64,000 nt of DNA from Aciditerrimonas ferrireducens (GTDB taxonomy: Bacteria > Actinomycetota > Acidimicrobiia > Acidimicrobiales > UBA8190), in NCBI RefSeq assembly GCF_023130475.1, contig NZ_JAKHEX010000005.1, positions 62,001 through 126,000 of the forward strand. The letters run 5' to 3'. The notes beneath the pieces are model-generated. The model was not told the DNA's origin. It did no database searches and saw nothing but the letters and a program-made list of their open reading frames with translations. Below, piece after piece: positions 51,711-61,818 of this stretch. How positions within the stretch are numbered: the stretch's first letter is position 1; the number at the start of each line of letters is the position of its first letter. Position numbers and translations under genes: made by a program.

Positions 51711-53162
51711 ATGGCCGAACGAGGAGCGTCCGTGCGGCAGCTCTCGAACTTCGTCGGCGGGGAGCGGGTTGCACCGATCGAGGGGCGCTACGCCGACCTC
51801 GTGGATCCGAGCACCGGCGAGGTCTTCGCCGCGGCGCCGGTCTCGGGCGCTGAGGACGTCGACCGGGCGATGGCCGCGGCGGCGGCCGCCTTCCCGGGTT
51901 GGCGGGACCGCACACCGTCGGAGCGGGCGCGGGCCCTGCTCCGCATCGCGGACACCCTCGAGGAGCACGCGCAGGAGCTGGTGGCACTGGAGACCGAGAA
52001 CACCGGGAAGCCGGTCTCTGTGACCACCACGGAGGAGATCCCCCCGATGCTCGACCAGATCCGGTTCTTCGCCGGGGCAGCCAGGCTCCTGGAGGGCCGA
52101 TCGGCCGGGGAGTACATGGCTGGGCACACCTCCATGATCCGGCGGGAGCCGGTCGGGGTCTGCGCCGCGGTGACGCCGTGGAACTACCCCATGATGATGG
52201 CCGTGTGGAAGTGGGCGCCCGCCCTGGCCGCGGGCAACACCATGGTGCTCAAGCCCTCCGACACGACGCCGGTGTCGACGATCGCCATGGCGGAGCTCAT
52301 GGCCGAGCACCTGCCGCCGGGGGTCCTGAACGTGGTCTGCGGCGACCGGGACACCGGTCGCCTCCTGGTGGCTCACCACACTCCGGCCATGGTCTCGGTG
52401 ACCGGAAGCGTGCGGGCAGGCATGGAGGTCGCGGCCAGCGCGGCGGACACCCTCAAGCGGGTCCATCTCGAGCTGGGCGGCAAAGCGCCGGTGGTGGTCT
52501 TCGAGGACGCCGACGTCGAACGAGCCGCCGCCGGCATCGCCGCGGCGGGCTACTTCAACGCCGGCCAGGACTGCACCGCTGCGACCAGGGTGCTGGTGAG
52601 CGCTCGGATCCACGACGACTTCGTGGCTGCCCTGGTCCAGCGCGCCCAGGAGACCCGGGTCGGCGGGACGGACGATCCCGAGGCGACGGTGGGCCCGCTG
52701 AACAACGTCCACCAGCTCGAGCGGGTGAGCGGCTTCCTGGAGCGGGCGCCGGGCCACGCCAAGGTCCTGACCGGCGGGCAGCGCCTCGGGGAGCGGGGGT
52801 TCTGTTTCGCCCCGACGGTGGTCGTGGACCTCCACCAGGACGACGAGATGGTCCAGGAGGAGATCTTCGGTCCGGTGATCACCGTGCAGCGCTTCGCCGA
52901 CGAGGAGGAGGCGCTGCGCATGGCCAACGACGTGAAGTACGGGCTGGCATCGAGCGTGTGGACGAAGGACCACGCCAGAGCGCTTCGGATGGCCCGGGGG
53001 CTCGACTTCGGGACCGTCTGGATCAATACGCACATCCCGCTCGTCGCCGAGATGCCCCACGGTGGCTTCAAGCGCTCGGGCTACGGGAAGGACCTCTCGC
53101 TCTACGGCTTCGAGGACTACACGCGGGTCAAGCACGTCATGTCGTGCATCGAGGACGCTTGA
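51711..53162 (+). CDS. aldehyde dehydrogenase (gamma-aminobutyraldehyde/betaine-aldehyde type)
   Basis: A 483-residue NAD-dependent aldehyde dehydrogenase with textbook motifs: AVTPWNYPMMMAVWK, LKPSDTTP, VSVTGSVRAG, catalytic Glu in LELGGKAPVVVF, catalytic Cys in NAGQDCTAATRVLV, EEIFGPVITV and the ending HGGFKRSGYGKDLS. The sequence is closest in style to gamma-aminobutyraldehyde dehydrogenase (PatD/YdcW) and would turn 4-aminobutanal from putrescine into GABA. A strong GGGGGAGGT site precedes ATG 51711. The permease genes follow after 45 nt. Confidence 0.92.
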   Translation: MAERGASVRQLSNFVGGERVAPIEGRYADLVDPSTGEVFAAAPVSGAEDVDRAMAAAAAAFPGWRDRTPSERARALLRIADTLEEHAQELVALETENTGKPVSVTTTEEIPPMLDQIRFFAGAARLLEGRSAGEYMAGHTSMIRREPVGVCAAVTPWNYPMMMAVWKWAPALAAGNTMVLKPSDTTPVSTIAMAELMAEHLPPGVLNVVCGDRDTGRLLVAHHTPAMVSVTGSVRAGMEVAASAADTLKRVHLELGGKAPVVVFEDADVERAAAGIAAAGYFNAGQDCTAATRVLVSARIHDDFVAALVQRAQETRVGGTDDPEATVGPLNNVHQLERVSGFLERAPGHAKVLTGGQRLGERGFCFAPTVVVDLHQDDEMVQEEIFGPVITVQRFADEEEALRMANDVKYGLASSVWTKDHARALRMARGLDFGTVWINTHIPLVAEMPHGGFKRSGYGKDLSLYGFEDYTRVKHVMSCIEDA

Positions 53163-53207
53163 GGCGCCGGTGACGGGGGGCCGCCGAGGGGAAGGAGGGG
53201 ACCAGGG

Positions 53208-54146
53208 GTGATCGGGTACGTGGTCCGTCGGTTGGCCCAGGCCGTGGTGGTGCTGTTCTTCGTCTCGATCGTGGTGTTCGGTCTCCTCCACGCGTTGCCC
53301 GGTGGCCTCGTCCGCGCCCAGCTCGGTCCGAGGGCCACCACCTACGAGGTCCACGAGCTCACCGTGCAGGAGGGGCTGAACAAGCCCATCGTGGTCCAGT
53401 ACGGCATCTGGGCATGGCACGCCCTACAGGGCAACCTCGGTTTCTCCTACAAGCTCGACGAGTCGGTCGGGAGCCTCCTCGCCCGCTACCTCCCGCGGAC
53501 CCTGCTTCTGGTGGGTACCTCCATGGTGCTGGCGATCATCATCGCCATCCCGATGGGTCTCTGGCAGGCCTACCGGCGCAACCGGCCCGACGACCACGCC
53601 CTGAGCGCCCTGATGCTGACCTTTTACTCCATGCCGAGCTTCTTGATCGGCGTGGTCCTCATCGTGGTGCTCAACATGTGGCTGGGAGTTCTCCCCTCGA
53701 CGGCCTCGAGCTTCGGCACTGGCTTGGGCACCGACGCCAAGGTCCTCGTGCTCCCGGTGCTCGCGCTCGCCCTGGGCAACGTGAGCTATTTCAGCCGGTT
53801 CATGCGCTCCTCCGCCGTCGACAACCTGCTCGCCGACCACGTCCGGACCGCCCAGGCCAAGGGGGCCTCGCCGCGGCGCGTGCTCTTCCGGCACGTCCTG
53901 CGCAACTCGCTCACTTCGACGGTGACGATGATCGGCCTGACCCTCCCCTATGTCATCTCGGGGTCGCTCATCATCGAAGCCCTTTTCAACTTCCCCGGCA
54001 TGGGCCTGCTCTTCTGGGACGCGGCCCAGCAGCGGGACTACCCCGTGCTCCTGGGGGTCGTCCTGGTGGTCACCGTGGCCACCGTCGTGGGCAACCTCCT
54101 TGCCGACCTGGGCTACGCAGCCCTCGATCCGAGGATCCGCTACTGA
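53208..54146 (+). CDS. ABC transporter permease, DppB-like
   Basis: A 312-residue inner-membrane permease of the peptide/nickel family: the N-terminal signature MIGYVVRRLAQAVVVLFFVSIVVF starts it, then about six helices with the cytoplasmic EAA-type loop (DHVRTAQAKGASPRRVLFRHVLRNSL) that contacts the ATPase. It pairs with the DppC-like permease that follows with a 1-nt overlap. GTG 53208 is preceded by GGAAGGAGGGG. Confidence 0.93.
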   Translation: MIGYVVRRLAQAVVVLFFVSIVVFGLLHALPGGLVRAQLGPRATTYEVHELTVQEGLNKPIVVQYGIWAWHALQGNLGFSYKLDESVGSLLARYLPRTLLLVGTSMVLAIIIAIPMGLWQAYRRNRPDDHALSALMLTFYSMPSFLIGVVLIVVLNMWLGVLPSTASSFGTGLGTDAKVLVLPVLALALGNVSYFSRFMRSSAVDNLLADHVRTAQAKGASPRRVLFRHVLRNSLTSTVTMIGLTLPYVISGSLIIEALFNFPGMGLLFWDAAQQRDYPVLLGVVLVVTVATVVGNLLADLGYAALDPRIRY

Positions 54147-55180
54147 TGACGACGACTGGGGAACCCCGGCAGGGTGACCCGACCGAGGCCGCCGGTCCGG
54201 CGACCCGGGCGATGGTGGAGGGAGACAGCCAGAGCGAGCCCTCCGGCGCGCCTGGGGGCAACGGGACGGCGATCGGCGGGGAGCTGCTGCGCGACGAGCA
54301 CTTGGCGACGCGGGACGCCGAGGTCGTCGAGCCCACCTCCTGGCTCCGCTTGGCGGCCACGACCTTCGCCGAGAACCGACTGGCCCTCGTCGGCCTCGGC
54401 GTCATCGTTTTCATGGTCCTGTTCAGCTTCGTGGGCCCGCTCATTTACCACACCAACCAGGTCGCCACGAACCTCATCGACGAGAACCTGTCGCCTTCTG
54501 CCGCCCACCTGCTGGGCACCTCGCCCGAGGGGCGCGACGAGCTCGGGAGGTTGATGGTCGGGGGCCAGTCGACGATCGAGGTTGGTCTCGGCGTGGGCCT
54601 TCTCTCGACGTTGTTCGGCCTCGTCTACGGCGCCTTGGCGGGTTACGTCGGTGGGGTCGTCGACGCCGTCCTCATGCGGATCGTCGACGCCATGCTCTCG
54701 ATCCCCTACCTGTTCTTCGTCGTGCTCCTCGCCGCCCTCATCCGGCCCAACCTCCTGGTCGTCATCCTGGTGCTGTCCGCCGTGAGCTGGCTGTCGACAG
54801 CCCGGCTGGTCCGTGGCGAGACCCTCTCGCTCCGGGAGCGCGACTACGTGGTCGCGGCGAAGGGGTTCGGCTCGAGGGCCCGGGAGATCGTTCGGCGGCA
54901 CGTCACGCCGAACCTCCTCGGCGTGGTAGTGGTGAACGGCACCCTCACGGTGGCCAACGCCATCCTGGCCTTCGCCTCGATCACCTACCTTGGCCTCGGC
55001 CCGCCCCCGCCAGCGACGAGCTGGGGCAACATGCTGAGCACCGGGATCAACAACTTGTTCGACGGGTATTGGTGGCAGCTCTGGCCGGCCGCCTTCCTGA
55101 TCGTGGTCACGGTGCTGGCCATCAACGTCATCGGCGACGGGTTGGCCGACGTCGTCGAGGTCCGGCTCCAGAAGCGGTGA
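54146..55180 (+). CDS. ABC transporter permease, DppC-like
   Basis: A 344-residue permease with a long cytoplasmic N-terminus (about 70 residues), the OppC_N helix (LALVGLGVIVFMVLFSFVGPL) and a five-helix core (HLLGTSPEGRDELGRLMVGG, YVVAAKGFGSRAREIVRRHVTPNLL EAA loop, ITYLGLGPPPPATSWGNML). ATG 54146 overlaps the DppB-like stop by 1 nt (TGATG). Next comes the second FAD oxidoreductase. Confidence 0.92.
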   Translation: MTTTGEPRQGDPTEAAGPATRAMVEGDSQSEPSGAPGGNGTAIGGELLRDEHLATRDAEVVEPTSWLRLAATTFAENRLALVGLGVIVFMVLFSFVGPLIYHTNQVATNLIDENLSPSAAHLLGTSPEGRDELGRLMVGGQSTIEVGLGVGLLSTLFGLVYGALAGYVGGVVDAVLMRIVDAMLSIPYLFFVVLLAALIRPNLLVVILVLSAVSWLSTARLVRGETLSLRERDYVVAAKGFGSRAREIVRRHVTPNLLGVVVVNGTLTVANAILAFASITYLGLGPPPPATSWGNMLSTGINNLFDGYWWQLWPAAFLIVVTVLAINVIGDGLADVVEVRLQKR

Positions 55181-55188
55181 GGGACGTC

Positions 55189-56625
55189 GTGCCAAGGACC
55201 GCCCGCTTTGCCGGGAGGACCGGGGACGGGCTCGTGGAACGGAGCCTCGCTGAGAGCGCACCGGTCCCCCTGTGGCTGGACAGTCCCCGTCGACCCGCCC
55301 GTCGACCGACCCTGACCGGCCAGGTCCGTTGCGACCTGGCCGTCGTCGGTGGAGGCTTCACCGGCTTGTGGACCGCCCTCGAGGCCACGGAACGCAACCC
55401 CGGCCTGGAGGTCGTCCTGGTCGACGCCGGCCGGGTGGCCAGTGCGGCCACCGGGCGGAACGGTGGTTTCTGCGACGCGAGCCTGACCCACGGCCTGGCC
55501 AACGGGGCGAGCCGCTTCCCGGACGAGATCGGAGAGCTCGAGCGCCTCGGCCTCGAGAACCTCGACGAGATCGAACGGTTCGTGCTCGCCGAGGGCGTCG
55601 ACTGCGGCTTCGAGCGCTCCGGCACGCTGGACGTCGCGACCGCCCCGTGGCAGCTCGAGGAGCTGCACCGGACCGCCGGGCTCGCCGAGCGGCTCGGGGT
55701 GCCGGTCGAGCTCTGGGAGGCAGGGCAGTGCCGAGGCGCGGTGTCCTCCCCGACCTACCTCGGGGGGCTCCGGACGCCGGGACGCTGCGCGATGCTCGAC
55801 CCGGCGCGCCTCGCCTGGTCCATCCTCGAGATCCTCGAGCGCCGAGGCGTCCGGGTCTTCGAGGAGACCCCGGTGGACTGCCTTCGGCGGGACCCCGCCG
55901 GTGTCGTCCTCCAGCTGGGCACGGGCGGGCGGGTCATGGCGGCGCACGTCGCGCTCGCGACCAATGCCTTCCCCTCGCCCTTGCGGCGGGTCCGGGCCTA
56001 CGTCCTGCCGGTGTACGACTACGTCCTGGCCACCGAGCCCCTCGACGACGAACAGCTCGGGTCGATCGGCTGGAAGGGACGCGAGGGGATCTCGGACAGC
56101 GGGAACCGCTTCCACTACTACCGGTTGACCGAGGACAACCGGATCGTCTTCGGCGGCTACGACGCGATCTACTACCCCGGGGGGACCGTGCGAGCGGAGC
56201 ACGAGCAGCGCTTCGCCACCTTCCGTCTCCTCGCCCGGCACTTCTTTGAGACGTTCCCGAGCCTCGAGGATGTCCGCTTCACCCACCGCTGGGGCGGGGC
56301 CATCGACACCTGCAGTCGGTTCTGCGTCTTCTTCGGGACTGCCCTTCGTGGCCGGGTGGCCTACGCCGCGGGTTTCACCGGCCTCGGCGTCGGTGCCTCC
56401 CGCTTCGCCGGCACCGTGGTCTGCGACCTGTTGGAGGACAGGCACTCGGACCGGCGCGAGCTCGAGCTGGTCCGGACGAAGCCGGTTCCCTTCCCGCCCG
56501 AACCCCTCCGGACCGGCGTGGTGGCCCTGACCCGCTGGTCCTTGGCGCGGGCCGACGATCGAGAAGGGGCCCGCAACGCCTGGCTGCGGTTGCTGGATCG
56601 GGTCGGCTTGGGGTTCGACTCCTGA
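55189..56625 (+). CDS. FAD-dependent amine oxidoreductase (PuuB-like)
   Basis: A 478-residue flavoprotein related to gamma-glutamylputrescine oxidase: VPLWLDSPRRPARRP, the Rossmann loop CDLAVVGGGFTGLWTALEA, SAATGRNGGFCDASLTHG, and the C-terminal FAD region AAGFTGLGVGASRFAGTV. It shares layout with 41374-42783. GTG 55189 has GAGGGA 4 nt upstream; GTG 55177, overlapping the permease stop, is an alternative. It probably oxidises the imported amine to an aldehyde that feeds the dehydrogenases. Confidence 0.87.
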   Translation: MPRTARFAGRTGDGLVERSLAESAPVPLWLDSPRRPARRPTLTGQVRCDLAVVGGGFTGLWTALEATERNPGLEVVLVDAGRVASAATGRNGGFCDASLTHGLANGASRFPDEIGELERLGLENLDEIERFVLAEGVDCGFERSGTLDVATAPWQLEELHRTAGLAERLGVPVELWEAGQCRGAVSSPTYLGGLRTPGRCAMLDPARLAWSILEILERRGVRVFEETPVDCLRRDPAGVVLQLGTGGRVMAAHVALATNAFPSPLRRVRAYVLPVYDYVLATEPLDDEQLGSIGWKGREGISDSGNRFHYYRLTEDNRIVFGGYDAIYYPGGTVRAEHEQRFATFRLLARHFFETFPSLEDVRFTHRWGGAIDTCSRFCVFFGTALRGRVAYAAGFTGLGVGASRFAGTVVCDLLEDRHSDRRELELVRTKPVPFPPEPLRTGVVALTRWSLARADDREGARNAWLRLLDRVGLGFDS

Positions 56626-56676
56626 GATCGATCGGCGGGATGTATCGATATAGTGGTGGACTAGCAAACTTCCGAG

Positions 56677-56688
56677 GGAATCCGTTGC
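56677..56688 (+). promoter_or_regulatory. candidate operator GGAATCCGTTGC
   Basis: Identical to 44548-44559. It lies 87 bp before the MmsA start in the 149-bp gap 56626-56774, which is visibly AT-richer than the rest of the window (TGTATCGATATAGTGG). Confidence 0.6.
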
Positions 56689-56774
56689 CTAGATGACGAC
56701 AGGGTGAAAGAATCAGTAATAATCGGTGTCCTTCGGGGACGACGGGCAGATGGTCGCAGGAGTAGGAGCTGGGC

Positions 56775-58328
56775 GTGGAGCATCGAGGGGGAACGGGGAG
56801 CGAGGAGACTGGCCGCGGGATCCGCCAGGTCGGGCACTGGATCGGTGGGCGGCTGGAGGACACGGGCCGGCGGACGGGTCCGGTCTTCGACCCCTCCGCG
56901 GGCGAGGTGATCGCTGAGGTTCGCTTCGGTGACGCCGAGGTGGTGCACCGTGCGGTGCAGGTCGCGGAGCGAGCCCAGCGGGCCTGGGCGGAGACGTCCC
57001 TCGCCCAGCGCGCCGCGGTGCTCTTCGCCTTCCGGGAGCGGCTCCGGGCGAGGACCCAGGAGCTTGCCCGGGTGGTGAGCCGCGAGCACGGGAAGACGGT
57101 GGCGGACGCCGAGGGCGAGGTGGCCCGCGGCCTCGAGGTGGTGGAGCTTGCCTGCGGTGTGCCGCACCTGGCAAAAGGGGAGTTCTCCGAACAGGTGTCC
57201 CGGGGTGTCGACACCTACTCGGTCCGTCAACCACTTGGCGTGGTGGCCGGGATCACGCCGTTCAACTTCCCGGCGATGGTGCCGCTGTGGATGTGTCCGG
57301 TGGCGGTGGCCCTGGGCAACGCCTTCGTCCTAAAGCCCAGTGAGAAGGATCCCTCGGCGTCGTTGGTGCTGGCGGAGTGCTGGGAGGAGGCCGGCCTGCC
57401 GCCAGGGGTGTTCCAGGTGGTCCAGGGAGACGGAGAAGTCGTGGAGGCAATCCTGGCCCATCCCGGGGTCGCAGCCGTGAGCTTCGTGGGTTCCACCCCG
57501 GTGGCCCGTCGTGTCTACGAGGCGGCGGCAGCGGCGGGCAAGCGGGTGCAGGCCCTAGGTGGCGCCAAGAACCACATGGTCGTGTGCCCGGACGCCGATC
57601 TCGACGAAGCGGCGGCGGCCGCGGTGTCGGCCGGGTTCGGCTCGGCCGGGGAGCGCTGCATGGCGGTGTCGGTGGTGGTGGCCCTCGAACCGGTCGGCGA
57701 CGCGCTGGTCGAGCGGATCGCGAAGCGGATGGCAGAGGTCCGGGTGGGGCCGGGCGACCGGCCTGGGGTCGAGATGGGCCCACTGGTCACGAGGGAGCAC
57801 CGGGACCGGGTTGCGGGCTACCTCGACAAAGCAGCCGAAGAGGGGGCCCGGGTGGTGGTGGACGGTCGACGGCATCCTGTGGAGGGACCGCCCCGGGGTT
57901 TCTGGCTCGGCCCGAGCCTCGTCGACGAGGTCCGACCCGGCATGGCCGTCTACGACGACGAGATCTTCGGTCCGGTGCTCGCCGTCGTCCGGGTCGCCGA
58001 CCTGGACGACGCCCTGGAGCTGCTCCGGGCGAACCCCTACGGGAACGGGGCGGCCATCTTCACCAGGAGCGGGGCGCTGGCCCGGCGCTTCGCCCGGGAA
58101 GCCCCCTGCGGGATGGTCGGGGTCAACGTGCCGATCCCCGTGCCCGTGGGGACGTTCCCCTTCGGCGGCTGGAAGCAGTCGCTCTTCGGGGACACCCACG
58201 TCTACGGCCGGGACGCGGTGCACTTCTACAGCCGGGGGAAGGTGGTGACCAGCCGATGGGTGGTGGCCGGCTCCTCGGAGGTCCGGATGGCGTTCCCCGC
58301 CGCGAGCGGGGACAGGAGCAGCGAGTGA
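56775..58328 (+). CDS. mmsA: (methyl)malonate-semialdehyde dehydrogenase, CoA-acylating
   Basis: A 517-residue aldehyde dehydrogenase of the MmsA branch, which converts malonate or methylmalonate semialdehyde plus CoA and NAD+ to acetyl- or propionyl-CoA and CO2. Diagnostic stretches are [46 protein letters not shown] (no catalytic Glu, as in MmsA), [27 protein letters not shown] and [16 protein letters not shown]. With the omega-aminotransferase this would complete beta-alanine (or beta-aminoisobutyrate) catabolism. Start GTG 56775. Confidence 0.9.
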   Translation: MEHRGGTGSEETGRGIRQVGHWIGGRLEDTGRRTGPVFDPSAGEVIAEVRFGDAEVVHRAVQVAERAQRAWAETSLAQRAAVLFAFRERLRARTQELARVVSREHGKTVADAEGEVARGLEVVELACGVPHLAKGEFSEQVSRGVDTYSVRQPLGVVAGITPFNFPAMVPLWMCPVAVALGNAFVLKPSEKDPSASLVLAECWEEAGLPPGVFQVVQGDGEVVEAILAHPGVAAVSFVGSTPVARRVYEAAAAAGKRVQALGGAKNHMVVCPDADLDEAAAAAVSAGFGSAGERCMAVSVVVALEPVGDALVERIAKRMAEVRVGPGDRPGVEMGPLVTREHRDRVAGYLDKAAEEGARVVVDGRRHPVEGPPRGFWLGPSLVDEVRPGMAVYDDEIFGPVLAVVRVADLDDALELLRANPYGNGAAIFTRSGALARRFAREAPCGMVGVNVPIPVPVGTFPFGGWKQSLFGDTHVYGRDAVHFYSRGKVVTSRWVVAGSSEVRMAFPAASGDRSSE

Positions 58329-58342
58329 GGACGGTGAGAAGC

Positions 58343-59458
58343 ATGAAGGTCGGTGTTCCGAGAGAGGTCAAGCAGCAAGAAGGGCGGGTGGCGATCACAC
58401 CGGCAGGGGTCAGGGAGCTGGTGCGGGCAGGCCACCAGGTGCTGGTCGAGAAGGATGCTGGTGTGGGGTCGTCCATTCCCGACGAGGAGTTCGTGGCGGC
58501 TGGGGGCTCCATCGTCGGGCACGCCGACGACGTCTGGGCCGAGGCGGAGCTTGTCCTCAAGGTGAAGGAGCCTGTGGAGGAGGAATTCCATCGGCTCCGG
58601 TCCGGTCAGGTCCTCTTCACCTACCTGCACTTGGCGGCGTCCAGGGCCTGCACCGAGGCCCTGCTGCGGGCGGGGACCACGGCGATCGCCTACGAGACGG
58701 TCCAGCTCCCCGACGGGACCCTCCCCCTGCTGGCTCCCATGAGCGAGGTGGCGGGCCGGATGGCGCCGATCGTGGGGGCCGAGACGCTCCAGGCCCCCCG
58801 CGGTGGACGGGGTGTCCTCCTGAGCGGGGTGGCTGGCGTCCGGCGGGCGAGGGTCGTGGTGATCGGGGGCGGGGTGGCGGGTTTGAGCGCTGCGACCCTC
58901 GCGGCGGGGATGCAGGCCGACGTGACGGTCCTCGACACGAACCTGGCCCGTCTCCGGCACATCGACGACCTCTTCCAGGGCCGGGTCCAGACCCTCGCCT
59001 CGAGTGCCCACACCATCGAGGAGGCCTGCCTCGGAGCCGACCTGGTCATCGGCGCTGTGCTGGTGACCGGGGCCCGGGCCCCGAAGCTGGTGAGCGACGA
59101 GCTGGTGTCGCGGATGCGGCCGGGCTCGGTCCTGGTGGACATCTCGGTGGACCAGGGCGGCTGCTTCGAGTCGACCCGACCGACGACCCACGCCGATCCG
59201 ACCTTCAAGGTGGCCCGGTCGGTCTTCTACTGTGTCGCCAACATGCCCGGCGCCGTGCCGCACACCTCGACCTACGCGCTCACGAACGCCACCCTCCCCT
59301 ACGCCCTGGCGATCGCCGAGAAGGGCTGGCGCGATGCGGTCAGGGAAGACCCCGCCCTCGCGCTGGGCGTGAACACTGTCGAGGGACAGCTCGTCTGCCA
59401 GCCGGTGGGGGAGGCCCACGGTCTTCCCGTGACTTCCCTCACCGCTGTCCTCGGCTGA
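58343..59458 (+). CDS. ald: alanine dehydrogenase
   Basis: Ald reversibly deaminates L-alanine to pyruvate with NAD+. The 371-residue protein aligns end to end with the family: [60 protein letters not shown], the NAD loop [36 protein letters not shown] and [19 protein letters not shown]. It directly follows mmsA (14-nt gap). Its likely role is to regenerate pyruvate for the omega-aminotransferase and release ammonium. Confidence 0.95.
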   Translation: MKVGVPREVKQQEGRVAITPAGVRELVRAGHQVLVEKDAGVGSSIPDEEFVAAGGSIVGHADDVWAEAELVLKVKEPVEEEFHRLRSGQVLFTYLHLAASRACTEALLRAGTTAIAYETVQLPDGTLPLLAPMSEVAGRMAPIVGAETLQAPRGGRGVLLSGVAGVRRARVVVIGGGVAGLSAATLAAGMQADVTVLDTNLARLRHIDDLFQGRVQTLASSAHTIEEACLGADLVIGAVLVTGARAPKLVSDELVSRMRPGSVLVDISVDQGGCFESTRPTTHADPTFKVARSVFYCVANMPGAVPHTSTYALTNATLPYALAIAEKGWRDAVREDPALALGVNTVEGQLVCQPVGEAHGLPVTSLTAVLG

Positions 59459-59512
59459 AGCGCCCGAGCAAGACGTGGAGGCGACGGGCAGGGTCCGGGG
59501 AAGGGGGAGCGG

Positions 59513-61567
59513 ATGACCGAGCGGGTCCTGGAGGTGGAGCACCTCGTCACCGAGTTCCGGCTGCGCTCAGGGCCGGTCCGGGCCGTGGACGACGTCTCGT
59601 TCCACGTCGACGCCGGGGAGTGCGTCGGCCTGGTCGGGGAGTCGGGCTGCGGCAAGAGCACGACCGGGCTCTCGATCATGCGGCTCCTGCCGCAGGTTGG
59701 TCACATCGTCGGGGGGCGGATCGTCCTTGGTGGTCGGGACCTGGTGGGCTTGTCCGAAGAGGAGATGCGCCGGGTCCGGGGCCGGGAGGTCGCGATGGTG
59801 TTCCAGGACCCCATGACCTCGCTGAACCCGACCATGACCATCGGGAGGCAGGTCGCGGAGCCTTTGCGGATCCACGAGCGGATGCCCAAGGAGCAAGCCC
59901 GTGAGCGGGCCCTCGAGCTCCTGCGCCTGGTCGGGATCCCGAACCCCGCGGAGCGCCTCGACGACTACCCGCACCAGCTCTCCGGGGGGCTTCGTCAGCG
60001 GGTCGTCATCGCCACCGCCCTCGCTGCCCAGCCGAAGCTCCTGATCGCCGACGAGCCGACCACGGCCCTCGATGTCACGATTCAGGCACAGATCCTCGAC
60101 TTGCTCGACGAGCTCCGGGAATCCTTGGGCATGGCCCTGGTTCTCATCACCCACGACATGGGGGTGATCGCGGGGCGGACCGACCGGGTCATGGTGATGT
60201 ACGCCGGCAAGATCGTCGAGGGTGCACCAACGGTTGAGCTCTTCCGGCACATGCGGCACCCCTACGCCGAGGCCCTCCTGGAGTCCATCCCGCAGCTCGA
60301 CCAGGACGCCGACGCCCCGCTCTACTCCATCCCCGGGCACCCGCCGGACCTCTCCGAGCCGCAGGTCGGGTGCCGCTTCGCTCCCCGCTGCCGGTACGCA
60401 ACGCAGGAGTGCTCGACCACCGAGCCGCCGGTGGTCGAGGAGGAAGGCAACCGGTTCGTTGCTTGCTACCACCCCGTCGGCGAGAGCCAGGGTTCCCGGC
60501 GGCACATGGTCGACCAGGAGCAGACCCTGCGCTGGCACGCCGCTGCGACGGCACGCCGGGCGGCGCTCGAAGGGGCCCCCCTCCTGGTGGAGGTCGAGCA
60601 CCTGGTGAAGGAGTTCCCCATCCGGCGGGGCATCCTGCAGCGAGCGAAGGACTCGGTGAAGGCCGTGTCGGATGTCTCCTTCGCGATCCGCCAGGGCGAG
60701 ACCTTCGGCCTGGCCGGGGAGTCCGGGTGCGGCAAGAGCACCATCGGTCGGCTGGTGGTCGCCCTGGACCGTCCGACGTCGGGGCGGATCCGCCTCGGTG
60801 GCCAGGAGCTCCTGCGACTGGGGTCGGCCGAGCTCCGGCGCAGGCGCCGGGACGTCCAGCTCATGTTCCAGGACCCCTATGCCTCGTTGGACCCGAGGAT
60901 GCGGGTCGGATCGATCCTCCGGGAACCGCTCCTGGTGCAGGGCATCGGCGACCGCCGAGCCCAGTGGCAGGCCGTGGCCCGGCTCCTCGGAGAGGTCGGG
61001 CTCAGCCGGAAGGCAACGGGCCTCTACCCCCACGAGTTCTCCGGCGGGCAGCGACAGCGCATCGGGCTGGCCCGAGCGCTCACCCTGGAGCCGAGACTGG
61101 TCGTCGCCGACGAGCAGGCCCTCCAGGAACGGCACGGACTCACCTATCTGGTCATCTCCCACGACCTGGCGGTCCTCCGGTACCTCTCGGACACGATCGG
61201 GGTCATGTACCTCGGCAAGCTGGTCGAGGTGGGTCCCGCGGGCCGGGTCTACGACGCACCCGCCCACCCCTACACCCGGGGTCTGATCGGGTCGATCCCC
61301 ATCCCCGACCCCTCACGCGAGCGGAGCAAGCGCGGTGGGGGGATCCGCGGCGAGCTGCCCTCGCCCGTCCACCCTCCTTCGGGTTGTCGGTTCCGGACCC
61401 GATGCCCGCTGGCCGAACCGATCTGCGCGGAGCAGGAGCCGCCGATGCAGGTCTTCGGTCCTGGCCACGCGGCAGCCTGCCACTTCCCCTTGCAGACCCC
61501 CACGACCGATGCCCCTGCGCCACCAGGGGTCGTGCTCGGCCAGCCCCGGGAGCCAGAGCCGGTCTGA
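59513..61567 (+). CDS. ABC transporter ATPase, fused DppD-DppF; second half lacks the D-loop
   Basis: A 684-residue tandem nucleotide-binding protein for the peptide-type importer. The first half is complete: Walker [12 protein letters not shown]-loop [10 protein letters not shown], signature LSGGLRQR, Walker B/D-loop [17 protein letters not shown]-loop ITHD and the oligopeptide C-terminal domain with its [10 protein letters not shown] cysteines. The second half (from about 360) has [27 protein letters not shown], but after VVADE (Asp533-Glu534) it jumps to [17 protein letters not shown]; about 19-20 residues holding the PVSALD D-loop are absent. The DNA there is unambiguous and in frame. One ATP site may be non-hydrolytic. 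Confidence 0.9.
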   Translation: MTERVLEVEHLVTEFRLRSGPVRAVDDVSFHVDAGECVGLVGESGCGKSTTGLSIMRLLPQVGHIVGGRIVLGGRDLVGLSEEEMRRVRGREVAMVFQDPMTSLNPTMTIGRQVAEPLRIHERMPKEQARERALELLRLVGIPNPAERLDDYPHQLSGGLRQRVVIATALAAQPKLLIADEPTTALDVTIQAQILDLLDELRESLGMALVLITHDMGVIAGRTDRVMVMYAGKIVEGAPTVELFRHMRHPYAEALLESIPQLDQDADAPLYSIPGHPPDLSEPQVGCRFAPRCRYATQECSTTEPPVVEEEGNRFVACYHPVGESQGSRRHMVDQEQTLRWHAAATARRAALEGAPLLVEVEHLVKEFPIRRGILQRAKDSVKAVSDVSFAIRQGETFGLAGESGCGKSTIGRLVVALDRPTSGRIRLGGQELLRLGSAELRRRRRDVQLMFQDPYASLDPRMRVGSILREPLLVQGIGDRRAQWQAVARLLGEVGLSRKATGLYPHEFSGGQRQRIGLARALTLEPRLVVADEQALQERHGLTYLVISHDLAVLRYLSDTIGVMYLGKLVEVGPAGRVYDAPAHPYTRGLIGSIPIPDPSRERSKRGGGIRGELPSPVHPPSGCRFRTRCPLAEPICAEQEPPMQVFGPGHAAACHFPLQTPTTDAPAPPGVVLGQPREPEPV

Positions 61568-61577
61568 GGGTCCGCCA

Positions 61578-61661
61578 GTGGCCGTGCCGGTCCTGATTCA
61601 CCCACCTGTCGGCGCGACCCACGGCCTGCCGGTCACCCCTCTCGCCACGCTGCTCGGCTGA
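61578..61661 (+). pseudogene. 3'-end remnant of a second alanine dehydrogenase gene
   Basis: The frame ending at TGA 61659-61661 encodes PVGATHGLPVTPLATLLG, which parallels the C-terminus of the intact Ald at 59458 ([18 protein letters not shown]). Most third codon positions differ, so the duplication is old. No other ald sequence is visible upstream, so only about 25 codons remain. The rest of 61568-61818 shows nothing else. Confidence 0.6.
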
Positions 61662-61818
61662 GCCGAGATCCCTCGGGTTGCCGTCGCGAGGAGTTCACCG
61701 AGAAGTCGCGTGGCCGAGGGCCGCAGGACACGGGCCGTTCACCTGCCGTCTCTAGCGTCCCTCCCGTGCCCGGGTGGTCCGGGCCGGGAGCTCGAGTCGA
61801 AGGACGGAAGAGGTGGGC

